Source: Tipula vernalis
Taxonomy: Eukaryota > Arthropoda > Insecta > Diptera > Tipulidae
Reading direction: 5' to 3'
DNA length: 64,000 nt
Assembly: GCA_958295665.1 (NCBI GenBank)
Contig: OY282558.1
Location: 139,294,577 to 139,358,576, forward strand
The position numbers and the translations under genes were made by a program. Position 1 is the first letter of the stretch; each line of letters begins with the position of its first letter. Shown here one piece after another: positions 35,709-47,079 of the stretch. Under the pieces are notes generated by a model. It was not told the origin of the DNA. It did not search any database and saw only the letters and a list, made by a program, of their open reading frames with translations.

Positions 35709-36250
35709 TAAAGTAGAGTTTACATTTTTCGCTCTTTTGTTCGCTCTTGCTCCCAGTAAACTTTTTTTTTCAGTTTGCTTTTACGCTCTTACCGCTCTTA
35801 CGCTCTAAACACAAACAAATAAATTATTTCGCCCTTTCAAAGTGATTTAAATTTTTATTTTTAATTTTGCTGTTGAAACAGGGAGCGTAAAAGTTAAAAA
35901 TATCGGACCCATTATACAGAGCGATTGAAGAAAATACATTAGGGAGCGATATTTTTTGTAACACATTAAATCAGAGTTTAAACTGGGATTTCATTTCGCT
36001 CTTCGCTCTTTAATTTTTTTCCAGAGCGATAATAAAAACTATTATAAAGCTCAAAAAAAAAATATCGCCTGAAGAAGAGGAGCGTTGTGTTTATTAAAAG
36101 GCTTTTGTTCTTCCACTATTGTGTTTGTGTTATCATATTTTCGCTCTTTGTTATTGAGCTAAATATATTGCGAAAATAAATACGCTCTGCTCTGATGAAT
36201 AAAAATGCCATTATTATATTGCTCTTGCTCTTGTTATTATGGCAGACGGT
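35709..36250 (+). repeat. Foldback left arm
   Basis: About 540 bp rich in CGCTCTT and GAGCG. The inner 280 bp match the right arm in reverse complement almost throughout. The outer 255 bp repeat the terminal motif AAAGTAGAGTTTA and share the CGCTCTT vocabulary. Confidence 0.8.
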
Positions 36251-36284
36251 TACATTCAAAACATTCTAAAATTCTCTCTTTAGA

Positions 36285-37420
36285 AAGCCTAATTGTTTCG
36301 TTAGCGAACAGATCCACGGGCATTGGAAATGGCATTCTGAAATGATTTTTAGGTGAAGTTCTGGAATATGAATGAACTTGGCTATTCCTTAACCGATTGT
36401 GATGCAATTCGATATGTGCGTTGGAAATGAGATTCGCAAATGAGTTTCCTAGCGTCCTGTCACTCATTTTTTCTTATTTTCCTTTGATTGCGATTAAATT
36501 TCCCAGCAGATGTATAATAAATATATCAATATGAGTAACCCTAAAAGCTACTGTCTGTGGCAGTTTCCGTAATCCATGCAGCTGTCGAGGTCTATCTGCT
36601 GTGAGGTAGATCGAAAATCGGTAGAGAAATATTCTGTAATTTCCATCCTATTTGGCCATATTCCAGAACTTTACCTAAAAACTATTTTAGAATCCCACTT
36701 CGAACGCATATATTGAATTGCATCACAATCGGTTAAGGAATATGCAAGTTCCATCTAAATTTTTCATATTTCAGAAATTCATCTAATAATCATTTTAGAA
36801 TCCCATTTCCAGGATCCCATTATTCTAGAACTTTATCCAAAAATCGTTTTAGAATCCCATTTTGATCGCACATGTCAAATTTCACTAAAATGGGTTAAGG
36901 AATAGCCAAGTTCCATCCCAGTTAGCTATATTCCACAACTTCATTCAAAAATCATTTTAGAATCCCATTTCCAACAGACCTGTTAAATCTCACTAAAATC
37001 GGTTAAGGAATAGCCAAGTTCCATCCTAGTTAGCCATATTCCAGAACTTCATCTAAAAATCATTTTAGAATCCTTTAGAATCCCATTTCCATTGCGCATT
37101 TTAAATTTCACTCAAATCGGTTAAAGAATTACCATGTTCCATCCTAATTGGGCGTAGTCCAGAACTTCACCTAAAAATCATTTTAGAATCCCATTTCCAA
37201 CGCACATGTCAAATTTCACTAAAATCGATTAAGAAATAGCCAAGTGCCATCATAATTGGCCAAATTCCGGAATTTCATCTAAAAATCATTTTAGAATTCC
37301 ATTTCCAATGCACATGTCGAATTAAGGAATAGCCAAGTTCCATCCTATGTGACCATATTCCCGAACTTCACCTAAAAATCAATTTAGAATCTCATTTCCA
37401 TCGCGCGTTTTGGATGTAAG
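36285..37420. repeat. ~110-bp satellite inside the foldback element
   Basis: About 1.5 copies lie on the minus strand at 36285-36450 and six or seven on the plus strand at 36640-37420. In the latter the GGTTAAGG box recurs at about 36731, 36893, 37003, 37119, 37227 and 37319, mostly 108-116 bp apart. Boxes in each unit are AAGGAATAGCCAAGTTCCAT, ATTCCAGAACTTCA, AAAATCATTTTAGAATCCCA and TTTCCAACGCACATGTC. A ~190-bp unrelated loop (36450-36640) separates the two orientations. Confidence 0.85.
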
Positions 37421-37424
37421 GTTT

Positions 37425-37680
37425 TGAATGTAACCGTTTGCCGTAATAACAAGATCAAGAGCAATATAATAATGACGTTTTTATTCACCAGAGCAGAGCG
37501 TATTTATTTTCTCAGTATAGCTCAATAACAAAGAGCAAAAATATGATAACACAAACACAATAGTGGAAGAGAAAGAACCATATAATAAACATAACACTCC
37601 TCTTCTTCAGAGCGATATTTTTTTTTTTACAATATCGCTCTGTATAAAGAGCTTTTTAATAGTTTTTATGATCGCTCTTC
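37425..37680 (-). repeat. Foldback right arm, inner part
   Basis: This is the reverse complement of about 36000-36250, including the CAATAATAACAAAG-like and TGATAACACAAACACAATAG phrases. It ends at the A/T run where the Jockey element is inserted. The outer remainder of the arm is at 42478-42523. Confidence 0.8.
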
Positions 37681-37854
37681 AAAAAAAAATTTTTTTTGTT
37701 TTTTTTTTTTTTTTTTTAAACATCTTTATTGATATGGCTACTACAATCTTAAACATTATTAATTCATTAGTAAGGTTGACATTAGTACTTATGAGATAAG
37801 CATAAACTTGTGTGGGTCTGCTCACCAGTATCCAGTTCCCTTAAGATATAATAT

Positions 37855-40502
37855 TCATACGGTTAGCTCATGTGGGTTGATTCGTTTGAGCCGCCTTATT
37901 TCGTTTGTACTGTCCAGTAGTTGTACGGCCTCAACGTTGGTGTGGTTAAGAAGCCTCTTCTCATGTTTAATGGCACATTCGCGGATGACGTCGTCTATCA
38001 ATTGTATTTTTAGATCATTGTGTATTTCTCTGTTAGTCACAAATCGGTAAGCGTTGGTGACCATTCGAAGAAATTTATTTTGGCTACGTTGTATAATGTC
38101 TCTATTGGATTTATGAGTACAACCCCATAGCTGCGCACCATACATCCATATTGGTTTGAAGATAGTCTGGTAGACTAGTCTTTTGCAATACAGGTTCATT
38201 TTGGAATGATGCCCAATTAACCAGTACATTTGACGTTGTTTTAATCGTATCTGTTCAGCTTTTTGTCTCACATGATGTTTCCAGTTGAGCCTTGAATCTA
38301 AATGCAGACCAAGGTATTTAGCCGATTTAGCCTGCGGCACTTGCACCCCATTGAGGTATATGTGTATACTGGTATTTTTGTGTCGGAGCGTAAATGTCAC
38401 ATGGGTTGATTTGAGCTCATTAAGCACTATTTTCCAGTCAATTGTCCACTTAGTAACGTTGTTCATTGCTCGTTGAAGATTTTCCACTGCCCTTGGTTGT
38501 GATTCGTCTACTGACATAATTACAGTGTCGTCAGCGAACGTGCCGATGAATGTTTTATTCGTTGTAGGTATGTCCGCAGTGTAGATTAGGTAGAGGAGGG
38601 GTCCCAATACGCTTCCCTGCGGAACTCCCGCTAGAGTTGGATAAAAGTCAGAACATGTTTCTTTATGGATGACTCTGAATTGGCGATCAGAGAGGTATGA
38701 TTCAAGCAGCTGGCAGTAGTTTTGTGGTAGCATTTTGCTCATCTTGAATGTCAATCCCTCGTGCCAAACCCTATCAAAGGCCTGAGATACATCCAGAAAT
38801 ACGGCGGGGCAATATTTCTTTTCTTCTAACGCTTGCTCTATTACCGTAGTTATTCGATGGACTTGATCTATTGTGGAGTGGTTATTCCTGAATCCAAATT
38901 GAAAATCAGGAACGTTTACCATTGGCTTTAGACGTTTTAGTAGTAGTTTTTCAAACAGCTTTGATAAGGTCGGAAGCAGTGAAATTGGTCTGTATGATGT
39001 TACTTCTTCATCTGGTTTACCTGGTTTCTTCAACATAATTATTTGAGCCGTTTTGAAGCATTTGGGTATATACTTCAATCTCATACAGGCATTAAATAAG
39101 TATGTGATCATGATGATTGCTTTGCGTGGAAGTTCCTTGAATCGACCCGGTGATATTTCATCAATTCCTGGTGCCTTTTTTTGACTAAGACTTTTGTCGA
39201 TTTCTTCAGCAATTTCCATTGGCGTGACCCTTTTAAAATCCTGATTTGGTTGATAGACAGGTGTTACGTCAATGTTGGATTGAATGTCATGGGGTTGAAA
39301 CACTGTTGCTAGGTGTTGAGCAAAGAGTTGCGCTTTTTCTTTGTCATGTCGAACCCAATTGCCTTGAGCATTTCTTATAGGTGGTACTCGAACTACAGGT
39401 CGTTTAAATTTTCTGGTTGCTTTCCATAACGAGTAGTCCTTATCCATTTCTGGACCTAGCCCGCTTAAGTAGTTGTCGAAGCAATCCTGTTTGAAGCTTT
39501 TGATTAGCCTATTGACTTTGTTACTTATTCGATTGAAGGTGGTTTTGTCAGCGGGATTTCTGGTGAGATGCCATATTCTCCTTGCCTGTCTCCTTTCCTT
39601 GATTTGTTCCCTGATTTCAGCCGGATATTAGACTTCAATCTCCGCTTTGTCCTTTAATTCTGGAGTAGCTAGACTGGCAGCCATACGAGTGTATTCAATG
39701 AAATTGTTTGTTTGTTGTTCCAATTCTTCATTACTTTTAATTCAACTGGCTCTTCCAGTTTTTCTCTGAAGAGATCCCAATCCGTGAATCTATTAGTAAG
39801 GTTTTGCTTTTTATTTTTCTTGATGACTATAGCGCTTACTGACAACAGTACAGGAATGTGATCAGATGTTAAGTCGTTAATTCCTTCGACTCTAGTGTAA
39901 CTGGATGAAATACCATTTATGATGAAGAAATCAAGCAGATCTGGTATTTTTCCTGCATCCGTTGGCTAATTCGTTGGCCCCCTTGGAGACAGATATTCAC
40001 ATTTGTTTTCATGAATGGCATTGAACAAAGCATTTCCTTTCCCAGGAGAAATTAGCCTGGAACCCCAAGCTTTATGTTTTATATTATAGTCCCCTCCAAT
40101 AATAAATCTTAGACCAAGCTTATTAAAGACGTTATTAAATTGTAACTTCGTTGGTGTATGCCGTGGAGGACAGTATGCTGCCGCAATATTTAGATCTGCG
40201 CCATTATATTGGATTGAGATAACAGTTGCTTGCATGTAGCTTTCTCGAATATCCTCTTGTTGATTATGTTTGATATTATTTTTAATTAGTACAGCTGAAC
40301 CACCTCTGGCTCTTTCACTAGGATGGGTTGTCCAGTAGGAATTTAACCCCTTTATTCTGAAAAAGCTTTTGTTGGAGAAGTGCGTTTCTGAAATAAGTGC
40401 AATATCTATGTTGTTTGTATGGAGAAATATTTCCAGTTCTTGGGCTCGTTGGTTGAGCCCATTAGCGTTCCAAGTTACAATGCGTAGGAACGAGTTAATC
40501 AT
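37855..40502 (-). pseudogene. Jockey-clade ORF2: endonuclease and reverse transcriptase
   Basis: ORF2 nicks target DNA and primes reverse transcription there. From the ATG at 40502 the endonuclease reads LRIVTWNANGLNQRA, ALISETHFS, GGSAVLIKN and IIGGDYNIKHKAWGSR. TAG at 39966-39968, a frameshift near 39740 and TAA at 39628-39630 interrupt it. Between them are DFFIINGISSSYTRVEGIND and LTSDHIPVLL, the end of the endonuclease. The RT is intact from there: KKAPGIDEISPGRFK, SYRPISLLPTLSKLFEKLLL, FQFGFRNNHSTIDQVHRI, VFLDVSQAFDRVWHEGL, AGVPQGSVLGPLLYLIYTAD and the active site FADDT (38519-38545). The C-terminal end is INPHELTV. Confidence 0.93.
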
Positions 40503-42243
40503 TTGTGTGTATGCTGACTTTTTTTTGCTAGGCGGATAGAAATTAATTTTTAGTTTTGCCACCCTTTCTGTTAAGTGACCAAGTGTCTGTTGAATTTGAC
40601 TAAGCTTTTTAATAATTTTAATGTTATTAGACTCGTTATTAACTTCTATGTGTTTGTTGTTTTGGTTTGATTCATCAGCAGATAATTTGGTGATTTGCGC
40701 GTATGATAATCCAACTGTAGATGGTGTGATTATTGTTTGAGGTTTAGCAGCTTTAGTTTGTAATCGCTGTACTACTCTTGTTCTATTATTCTGTTGACTT
40801 TTAATTTTGTTCTGATATACACAGCATCCTTTATAATTTGCAGTATGTCCTTGTTGTTGACAAAGAGCACATGAAGGCGCGATATCTGGTTGTTTTTGCC
40901 ATTTTGTCGTGTGATGATCTCCATCACACTTAACGCATTTGGTTTGACGATAGCAAAAACTCTTGGTATGTCCAAGTTGTTGACAATTCGTACATTGTGG
41001 AATGTCCCTTGTCTTGTTAGGTGGCTCAATTTTAACTATACAGTACGCAAGTTTCTTGATGTTGTATACTTCTTTATTGTTGTCTTTTTGTTTTAAGTCG
41101 ATGTAAAACAATGGAAAGTGTTTCCTGTCTTTTACACCATTAGTTGTGACCATTTTGTATATGTTAGTAATACCTGCGACTTCATGTCCCATTTTTTCTA
41201 AGTCTGCTTTAATTACATCGTGACTAATGGAAGATTGTAAGCCTCTGATAACCACTCTATAAGCCTTTTCGCTCTTCAGCTGATAGGTGTGATATTCTAT
41301 ATTTTCTGATTGGTTGCGGGGTTCTTTTTTTAATTCTTCCAGTAATTTTTTGACATTTCTGTAATCATTTTCATTTTGAAATGTAATTTTAATGTCACTA
41401 TTTGAAAGCGCCTTAAAATTAGTTGATTCACTAGTCGTTTTTATTACTTTGTCGAAAAAGTTCGAAATTTTTGATATTGCTCACGTTAATGGGTGGAGGC
41501 AGTGGTATTTTTGGGGTTTTCTGTTCAGTGTTATTGATCACAATTTATGTAGTATTTTTTGGAGGAGTTTTCGTGTTTGTGCGCCTGCGTTTCCTAGCAT
41601 TTCTGTTATCAGCACCGGAAACTTCTTTTTCCAGTTCTTCCTCATCTGTGCAATAATCCTCTTGACTCAGAGCACTGAATCTATTATTCTGTTGAAAAAC
41701 TGGAAATTGCCGCAGCAACCAGTTGGAATTATTTGAATGTTCATGTTGACTGGCTGATGGCTGAATATGGTTTGAAGAAAGATTGTTAACTCATGCTGAA
41801 TTCTTAGCTATGCTATTTTTAACCTTTTCTTTTAGTGTAGAGTTTTCTCTCTTAAGTTCAGCAACTTCATTGCTCAGCTGCGCGATTAGTTTTTCCATTT
41901 TTTGAAATTTATTTAACAGCTCCTCGCTATTTATAATATTTGTTGATGCACTCGGCGGCATTTGTTCTGATAATGAAGTTACTTTTTCAGTGGAGATTGC
42001 GTTGTTTGGAAATATTTTTTTTATTGGTAATCTGATTGTAATGGAGCCCTTTCGGAATGAAAGTTCTTCCTCGTTACTCTTTTGAGCGTTGATATCGCTT
42101 AGCTTATTTTTGGTATCATTAGAATTATGTAGCAATGTTTGGTCCCCCCTAGAATCCATGGGACCGACCTCCGGAGAAAGTGGATTTTCCTGAACATCAG
42201 GTCTGCCACCTAGGGTATTAGTTTCCTTGTTTGTTTTATCCAT
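40503..42243 (-). pseudogene. Jockey-clade ORF1 (gag-like, zinc knuckles)
   Basis: ORF1 proteins bind element RNA and accompany it to the target. The ATG at 42243 opens a polar N-terminal region, then a coiled coil (LNKFQKMEKLIAQLSNEVAE, followed by KRENSTLKEK). In-frame TGA near 41791 and TAA near 41549 and a frameshift near 41440 break the middle, where PPPINVSNIKNF and a basic RKRRR stretch can still be read. The C-terminal half has the PRE_C2HC-like domain (YRVVIRGLQSSISHDVIKAD, MGHEVAGITNIY) and knuckles CTNCQQLGHTKSFC, CVKCDGDHH and CALCQQQGHTANY. There is no stop before the ORF2 start; the frame continues into the endonuclease. Confidence 0.88.
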
Positions 42244-42523
42244 TGCGTTTTGTTTTTATAGTGTTATTACACTCGCCTCTAGAAGTTCAGCCGTTGTGAT
42301 ACATTAAAAATGCAAAACAAACGTTGCCCAGGTGCTACCGCGTGGAGGTAAACTAGAGACAGTTGATGGTTTCTACATAGTTGCAACGTTGGAGTATAAA
42401 CCAATTTATAATTGGCTATAAACGGTCAAGCCTACCCTATTGAATCCCACCCAGCACCCAAAAAAAAAAAAAAAAAATGAAGAGCGAAGAGCGAAATGAA
42501 ATCCCATTTTAAACTCTGCTTTA

Positions 42524-43530
42524 CCTCTGCTTCGAATCTTGATCAGATAATTTTTCTAGGGACAACTGTTGGCTAGGCACATTTATTGAAATACTTTCCA
42601 GACAAACAAGAAAAAGTTTTGCAAAGCGGTTTACAATGAGGATTTTGAAAATGGGTAAGATTTTATCAAGCGGATGTCTTCTTAACCATTTGATTATGTT
42701 AAATCTAAAATCTCTTCTTGGATAAATGGAAATTATTTACCAACTTTACCAACGCAGTTACAAAAAGTCTACGAAATTGACGGTAAACCTGTTATTGTTG
42801 TTTCTCAGCAAGATAAAATAAACTATACAGATTTAATTTATGTGTCACTTTGAAGACATATTTGCAGTAGCGGAAAAGTGAATCGTTTATTATCACTCTT
42901 GATACTAATTGCTATGTGGACAAATTAAAGTTGGCCTTGGATTATATTACAAACGGGTTTTACATTATACTGTTCAATATAACAACGCGGCATAAAAGAG
43001 ATTCATCGTCTCGATGGATTACTGGTGGCTACCCTCCAAAATGTTGAAGTCTACCATTATGAACGATTCTCATTGTAGGAAATAACATTTTTGTTAAAAC
43101 ATTCAGATAGTATCATAAAGAGCCACCTACAAAACTACTATAACAAATAAATTCATTTGATTCCCTTTACAGCTTCTTCTGTACTATCGGCATACATCTT
43201 GAGCCTACATCATCAGGTTGGATTTGTTGGTGAAAAACTAGTCAAGTTTTATGAATCCACAAATGGTTTTCTAACATCACAAAGATACGTTTTCTGCTCG
43301 ACGAGCAGTACAACCATTTAAATACAGTTTTTGCTAAAGACGACATAAAGCGGCCTGTGCAAATTTCATTTTCTTAATTTTTTCGAATATAGCTACCGTC
43401 AATTTTAGAAAGGTTAGTCAACAAAAACCTTCGTGTAACCGAATACTCTCAATGGAGTAACCTCAAAATCAAAAGGGTTCTTTTCCTTGGATTGCTTGGC
43501 TGGACGTTTATCCAAGCTACCACAATTCAA
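42524..43530. other. Unassigned sequence left of the minisatellite
   Basis: Composition is mixed, with some protein-like but heavily broken phrases on the plus strand (for example around 42745-42850 and 42925-43010). I do not recognise a family. A block at about 42970-43130 is duplicated at 44950-45100 inside the minisatellite. Confidence 0.35.
42968..43132 (+). repeat. Block duplicated at 44950-45100
   Basis: GTTCAATATAACAACGCGGC, TCTCGATGGATTACTGGT and ATGAACGATTCTCATTGTAG recur with small changes about 1,985 bp to the right. The right-hand copy is followed, like 43591 onward, by a TGACACGTCAGAATTTGAAT phrase. The duplication therefore includes part of the neighbouring array with an internal deletion. 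Confidence 0.85.
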
Positions 43531-45720
43531 TAAATTATGTGAGAAATCGACATGTCATACCGGAATTCGAGGTATTTAGCAACATTAGATATGACACGTC
43601 AGAATTTGAATCTTTGGTTTCAAAATTCGATATCTCATGTCGGAATTCCTTACTTCTTGTCAGAATTAGATATATACTATCAGAATTGGCAGAATTCGAT
43701 ATATCACGCCAGAATCCGTCATGTCACATATCCAAAAGATTATGCCAGGATTTCTGTCATGTCAGAATTTGAATTCTCAGAATTTAAATTATCATTTCAG
43801 AATCTGATAAATGATGTCAGAATAAGATTTGAAATTCAGAATTCTATATCTTAAGCAAGTTGCCACAGTTAGAATTTCAATTTGTGATTCCAAAAACCGT
43901 TGCGTCATCTGCTAATTCGATGTATCTTCGTTTCAGATTTCAACAAGTAATGTTAAAATTGGAATTTATGATGTCATAATTTGAATTTTTCATATCAGAA
44001 TTCGGTGTATCGTGTCAGAATTCGATGTATCATGCCAGAATTTGATTTGAAATATTAGAGTTTGAAATTGTGAGGTCAGAAGTCGATACATCATGTCAAT
44101 GCACCATACCAGAATAAAATAAATTATGCTAGAAATCGAAATGTCAACAGAATTCGACGTGTTATGTCAAAATTCACTATGTCACGTCAGAAGTTGAATT
44201 TTTGGCGCAAAAATGAATACTGCATATCAGGTTTCGATAAATCATAACAGAATTCGATGTGTTATCAGAATTTGAATTTTTGATGTCAAAATTCGATATC
44301 TCATTTTCAGCCAGAATTCGAGTAACCATGTCAGAATTTCATACTTCATCTAAGAACTAGACATGCAATATCAGAATTTGTATTTATGATATCAGAATTC
44401 TTTTATTTTATGTCAGAATTCGATATATCCGATAAATTACGTCAGAATTTATTACTTCATGTCAGAATTCTATACACTGTGTTAGAATTCGAATATCAGA
44501 TGCCAAAATTCAATATATCATGATATCAAGCCATAATTCAATATGTCGTGTCAGAATTTGAATTTATGATGTCAGAATTTATGTATCACGTCTGAATTGT
44601 GTCGGATGCTTGTTGTCGGATTATATGTATTATGTGTGTCAATCATGGCATAGTTCAATATGTCATTTTTGAATTTATGATGTCAGATTTCGATGTATCG
44701 TGTCAGAATTTGGAATATCATGCCAAAACGATATGTAATGTCAAAATGGTAATTTATGATGTAGTATTTAGTTCGGTGTATCATCTCAAAATTTGATGTA
44801 CGAAGTCAAAATTTGATTTGTCTTGTTAAAATTAGAGTTAATGCTGTCTAAATTTGATATGTCTGAAGCCAGAATTTGAGTTTTTGGTTGTAGAATTCTA
44901 TATATCAGAATTCTACATACGACGTTAAAATTCGATATGAGATGTCAGAATTGTGTTCAATATAACATCGCGGTATGAAAGAGTTTTATCTTCTCGATGG
45001 ATTACCGGTTACTGCCCTCCAAATTTTTAAAGGCAACCATTATGAACGATTCTCATTGTAGGAAATAACGTTTTTCATAAAACATTTTGATAGTATCATC
45101 TGATGTGACACGTCAGAATTTGAATCTTTGGTTTCAAAATTCGATATCTCATGTAAGAATTCCTCAAAATTAGATATACAATATCAGAATTAGCATTTAT
45201 GATGTCAGAATTTGATATATCACGCCAGAATTCGTCATGTTACATATTCAAAACATTATGCCGGAATCTCAGTCATGTCAGAATTTGAATGCTTGATGCC
45301 AGAATTTGAATTATCATGTCAGAATCTGATAAATGATGTCAGAATTAGATTTTCAACATCGTGATTTGTATTTATGATGTCAGAATTCTATAGTTTTTGT
45401 AAGAATTCTATATCTTAAGTAAGTTGCCACAGTTAGAATTTGAATTTGTGATTCCAAAAATCGATGCGTCATCTCCAAATTCGATGTATCTTCGTTTCAG
45501 ATTTCGACAAGTCCATGGCAGATTGAAATGTTTGATGTCAGAATTCGGTACATCGTGTCAGAATGCAATGTATGTATCATGTCAGAATTTGATTTTAAGA
45601 GTTTGAAATTGTGAGGTCAGAATTCGATACATCATGTCTGAATTTAAATTTCAGATGTCAAAGTAGTATGCCGGAAATCGATACGGCATGTCAGAATTCG
45701 ATACATCATCTTTCCCTTTT
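43530..45720 (+). repeat. Degenerate minisatellite, TGTCAGAATTCGATATATCA-type
   Basis: About 2.2 kb consist of imperfect ~20-bp units of the form TGTCAGAATTCGAT(A/G)TATCA, with TGTCAGAATTTGAATTTATG as a second common form. The array has higher-order structure. AAGTTGCCACAGTTAGAATT occurs at about 43857 and 45421, and CAGAATTTGAATCTTTGGTT at about 43600 and 45114. Open frames across it result from the repeat. Confidence 0.92.
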
Positions 45721-46540
45721 GGAAAATGTATTCCATTTACGACCATTTTTATGCTTCGAATCTACAATTTTGATTTGTTCATAAACTGTCAACATGATCC
45801 ACAATAGATTTCCCAAATAAACAATACAACTAAAATTAAAGTTATTGTTGGAACGATAGTTTCAAATAAATTAAAAAAAAAATTGGTGTTTGATTTCTTA
45901 ATCATTTTATACTTCGGTGAGTAGTTTAAATATTGATTTTTGGATTTAGGTCGTTTATGCATATCCGTAGAGCAGTTGAATAGTAGGACCTGCAATTCGA
46001 AATTTGTGGCGAAACGGAAAAGATGTAGCAAAAAGCGTTAACAATTCCTTGATTTCTGAAATGCCTCGAAATTGAAGTTTTAAGAGAGTAGAAGAGGAAA
46101 GGGTATCTCAAGAAGATGTAAATAAGCCCAAAAATACTGCTGCAGAGCACTTTACATGTGGCAGAAAAAGAGCAACAGATATGATTATGTAGCCTTTGGA
46201 TAGTTGTAGATTTGTATTACAAATAAATATTATGCGAACTCCTCCACCTCCCTCTGGCGTTCGTTTTAGATACATATGTGGATATAATCAAATGTTTTAG
46301 ATGAACTCGATCTCAACCGATACGTGCGTTTAAGGTCTCGAGCTCCTCTCAGCGCCATCTGAAGTAAGGAGAACCCACAGTTTTAAAAAGTAAAAATGAC
46401 AATTCGTCAACCTTAACAATTTCTGAATAGAAGATTGAAGGCGGCCACAACTGTGGACAAAGGCGTCCGAAGGGCAAACATGGCCTATGATTATAAATAA
46501 ATAAAAAGGAGTCCTAAATAGGTCACAAGAAGAAATAAAA
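45721..46540. other. Unassigned sequence between two repeat arrays
   Basis: No gene is supported. A minus-strand frame at 45789-46031 has a hydrophobic segment (TIVPTITLILVVLFIWEIYC), but there is no further support for a coding function. Confidence 0.35.
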
Positions 46541-46675
46541 AAAGTGGGGAGTGAAACGTGAAAGTGAGAAGCGAGAAGTGGAAAGTGAGATATTGAAAGA
46601 TATAAAGTGGGAAGTGGAACGTGAGAAGTGGAAAGTGTTAAACAGAAAGTGAAAAAATAGAAGTGGAAGGTCAAT
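46541..46675. repeat. GTGAGAAGTGGAAA minisatellite, left part
   Basis: Units such as GTGAGAAGTGGAAAGTGTTA and AAAGTGAGAAGCGAGAAGTG are repeated with changes. The same array, in the same orientation, continues at 54690-54945 on the other side of the BEL/Pao element, which therefore lies within it. Confidence 0.85.
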
Positions 46676-46759
46676 TATGGAAATTGCGATTTAAGAAGTA
46701 AAAAGTTGGAAGTTATTTAAATTTCGACTTTTTATAATTAAAAACAAGATCACCTTTTT

Positions 46760-47039
46760 TGTTTCTTTTTATTTTTAGTTTTATTTTCCCATTTTGGATT
46801 TTACAAAGCTTTTTTTATTTTAATTTAGTTTTACCTTCACCGTGTTAGTTTAGTGTTGTTTTGAGATTACTCTTCTTTTGTTTTTCATCTCTATTTTGAG
46901 TGGGGATAAAAACTAAAGTTGGTATTACCAAATGCTAAATAATAATTCACCCGTCTGGTAGCCATCTATGGTCGAACATTCCAACCAAAATTATTGTTTG
47001 ATGATAAAACCTCACAGATGGAACCCTAACCCTAAGTCA
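46760..47039 (-). repeat. 3' LTR of the minus-strand BEL/Pao element
   Basis: It matches 54410-54669 in direct orientation, for example AGCTTTTTTTATTTTAATTT, TTTTGAGTGGGGATAAAA and GGTAGCCATCTATGGTCGAA. It differs by a ~12-bp insertion near 46778, a duplicated CCTAAC near its end and scattered substitutions. Confidence 0.9.
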
Positions 47040-47079
47040 AATTCTAATTTACATAATTTATGCAGCTCTACGATTACAA

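Larger units (their letters stand above)
37690..42477 (-). mobile_element. Jockey-clade non-LTR retrotransposon, nearly complete
   Basis: The element reads on the minus strand: a 5' UTR of about 215 bp, ORF1 from 42243, ORF2 from 40502 to 37855, then a short 3' UTR with AATAAA (plus-strand TTTATT at 37725-37730) 8 bp before a ~27-base poly(A) tail (T-run 37690-37717). Its 5' flank also ends in a T/A run (42460-42477), so the target duplication is hidden in poly(A)/(T). It interrupts the foldback right arm exactly between 37680 and 42478. Only about six lesions are seen in 4.4 kb of coding sequence, so it is among the younger insertions here. Confidence 0.92.
35709..42523. mobile_element. Foldback-like element with long GAGCG-rich inverted arms, split by a Jockey insertion
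   Basis: The left arm (35709-36250) and the right arm (37425-37680 plus 42478-42523) are inverted copies. Examples are TACGCTCTGCTCTGATGAAT against its near-complement ending in CAGAGCAGAGCGTA, and CATTTCGCTCTTCGCTCTTT against AGAGCGAAGAGCGAAATG. Both outer ends read TAAAGYAGAGTTTA inward. The left arm contains that terminal motif twice (35709 and about 35966), so it has an extra ~255 bp. Between the arms lie inverted and direct copies of the ~110-bp satellite. No transposase is seen. The right arm is interrupted by a 4.8-kb retrotransposon. The architecture resembles Drosophila FB elements; relationship to them is inference. Confidence 0.75.

Noticed and set aside
36237..36467. Minus-strand frame inside the foldback core
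   Set aside because: It translates the ~110-bp satellite; the same satellite gives different unrelated frames elsewhere.
43539..43854. Open frames across the minisatellite
   Set aside because: They follow the 20-bp repeat and have no independent support.
45789..46031. Minus-strand frame with a hydrophobic segment that could be an envelope-like tail
   Set aside because: One hydrophobic stretch in AT-rich DNA is not enough; no fusion peptide, cysteine pattern or adjacent matching element is visible.
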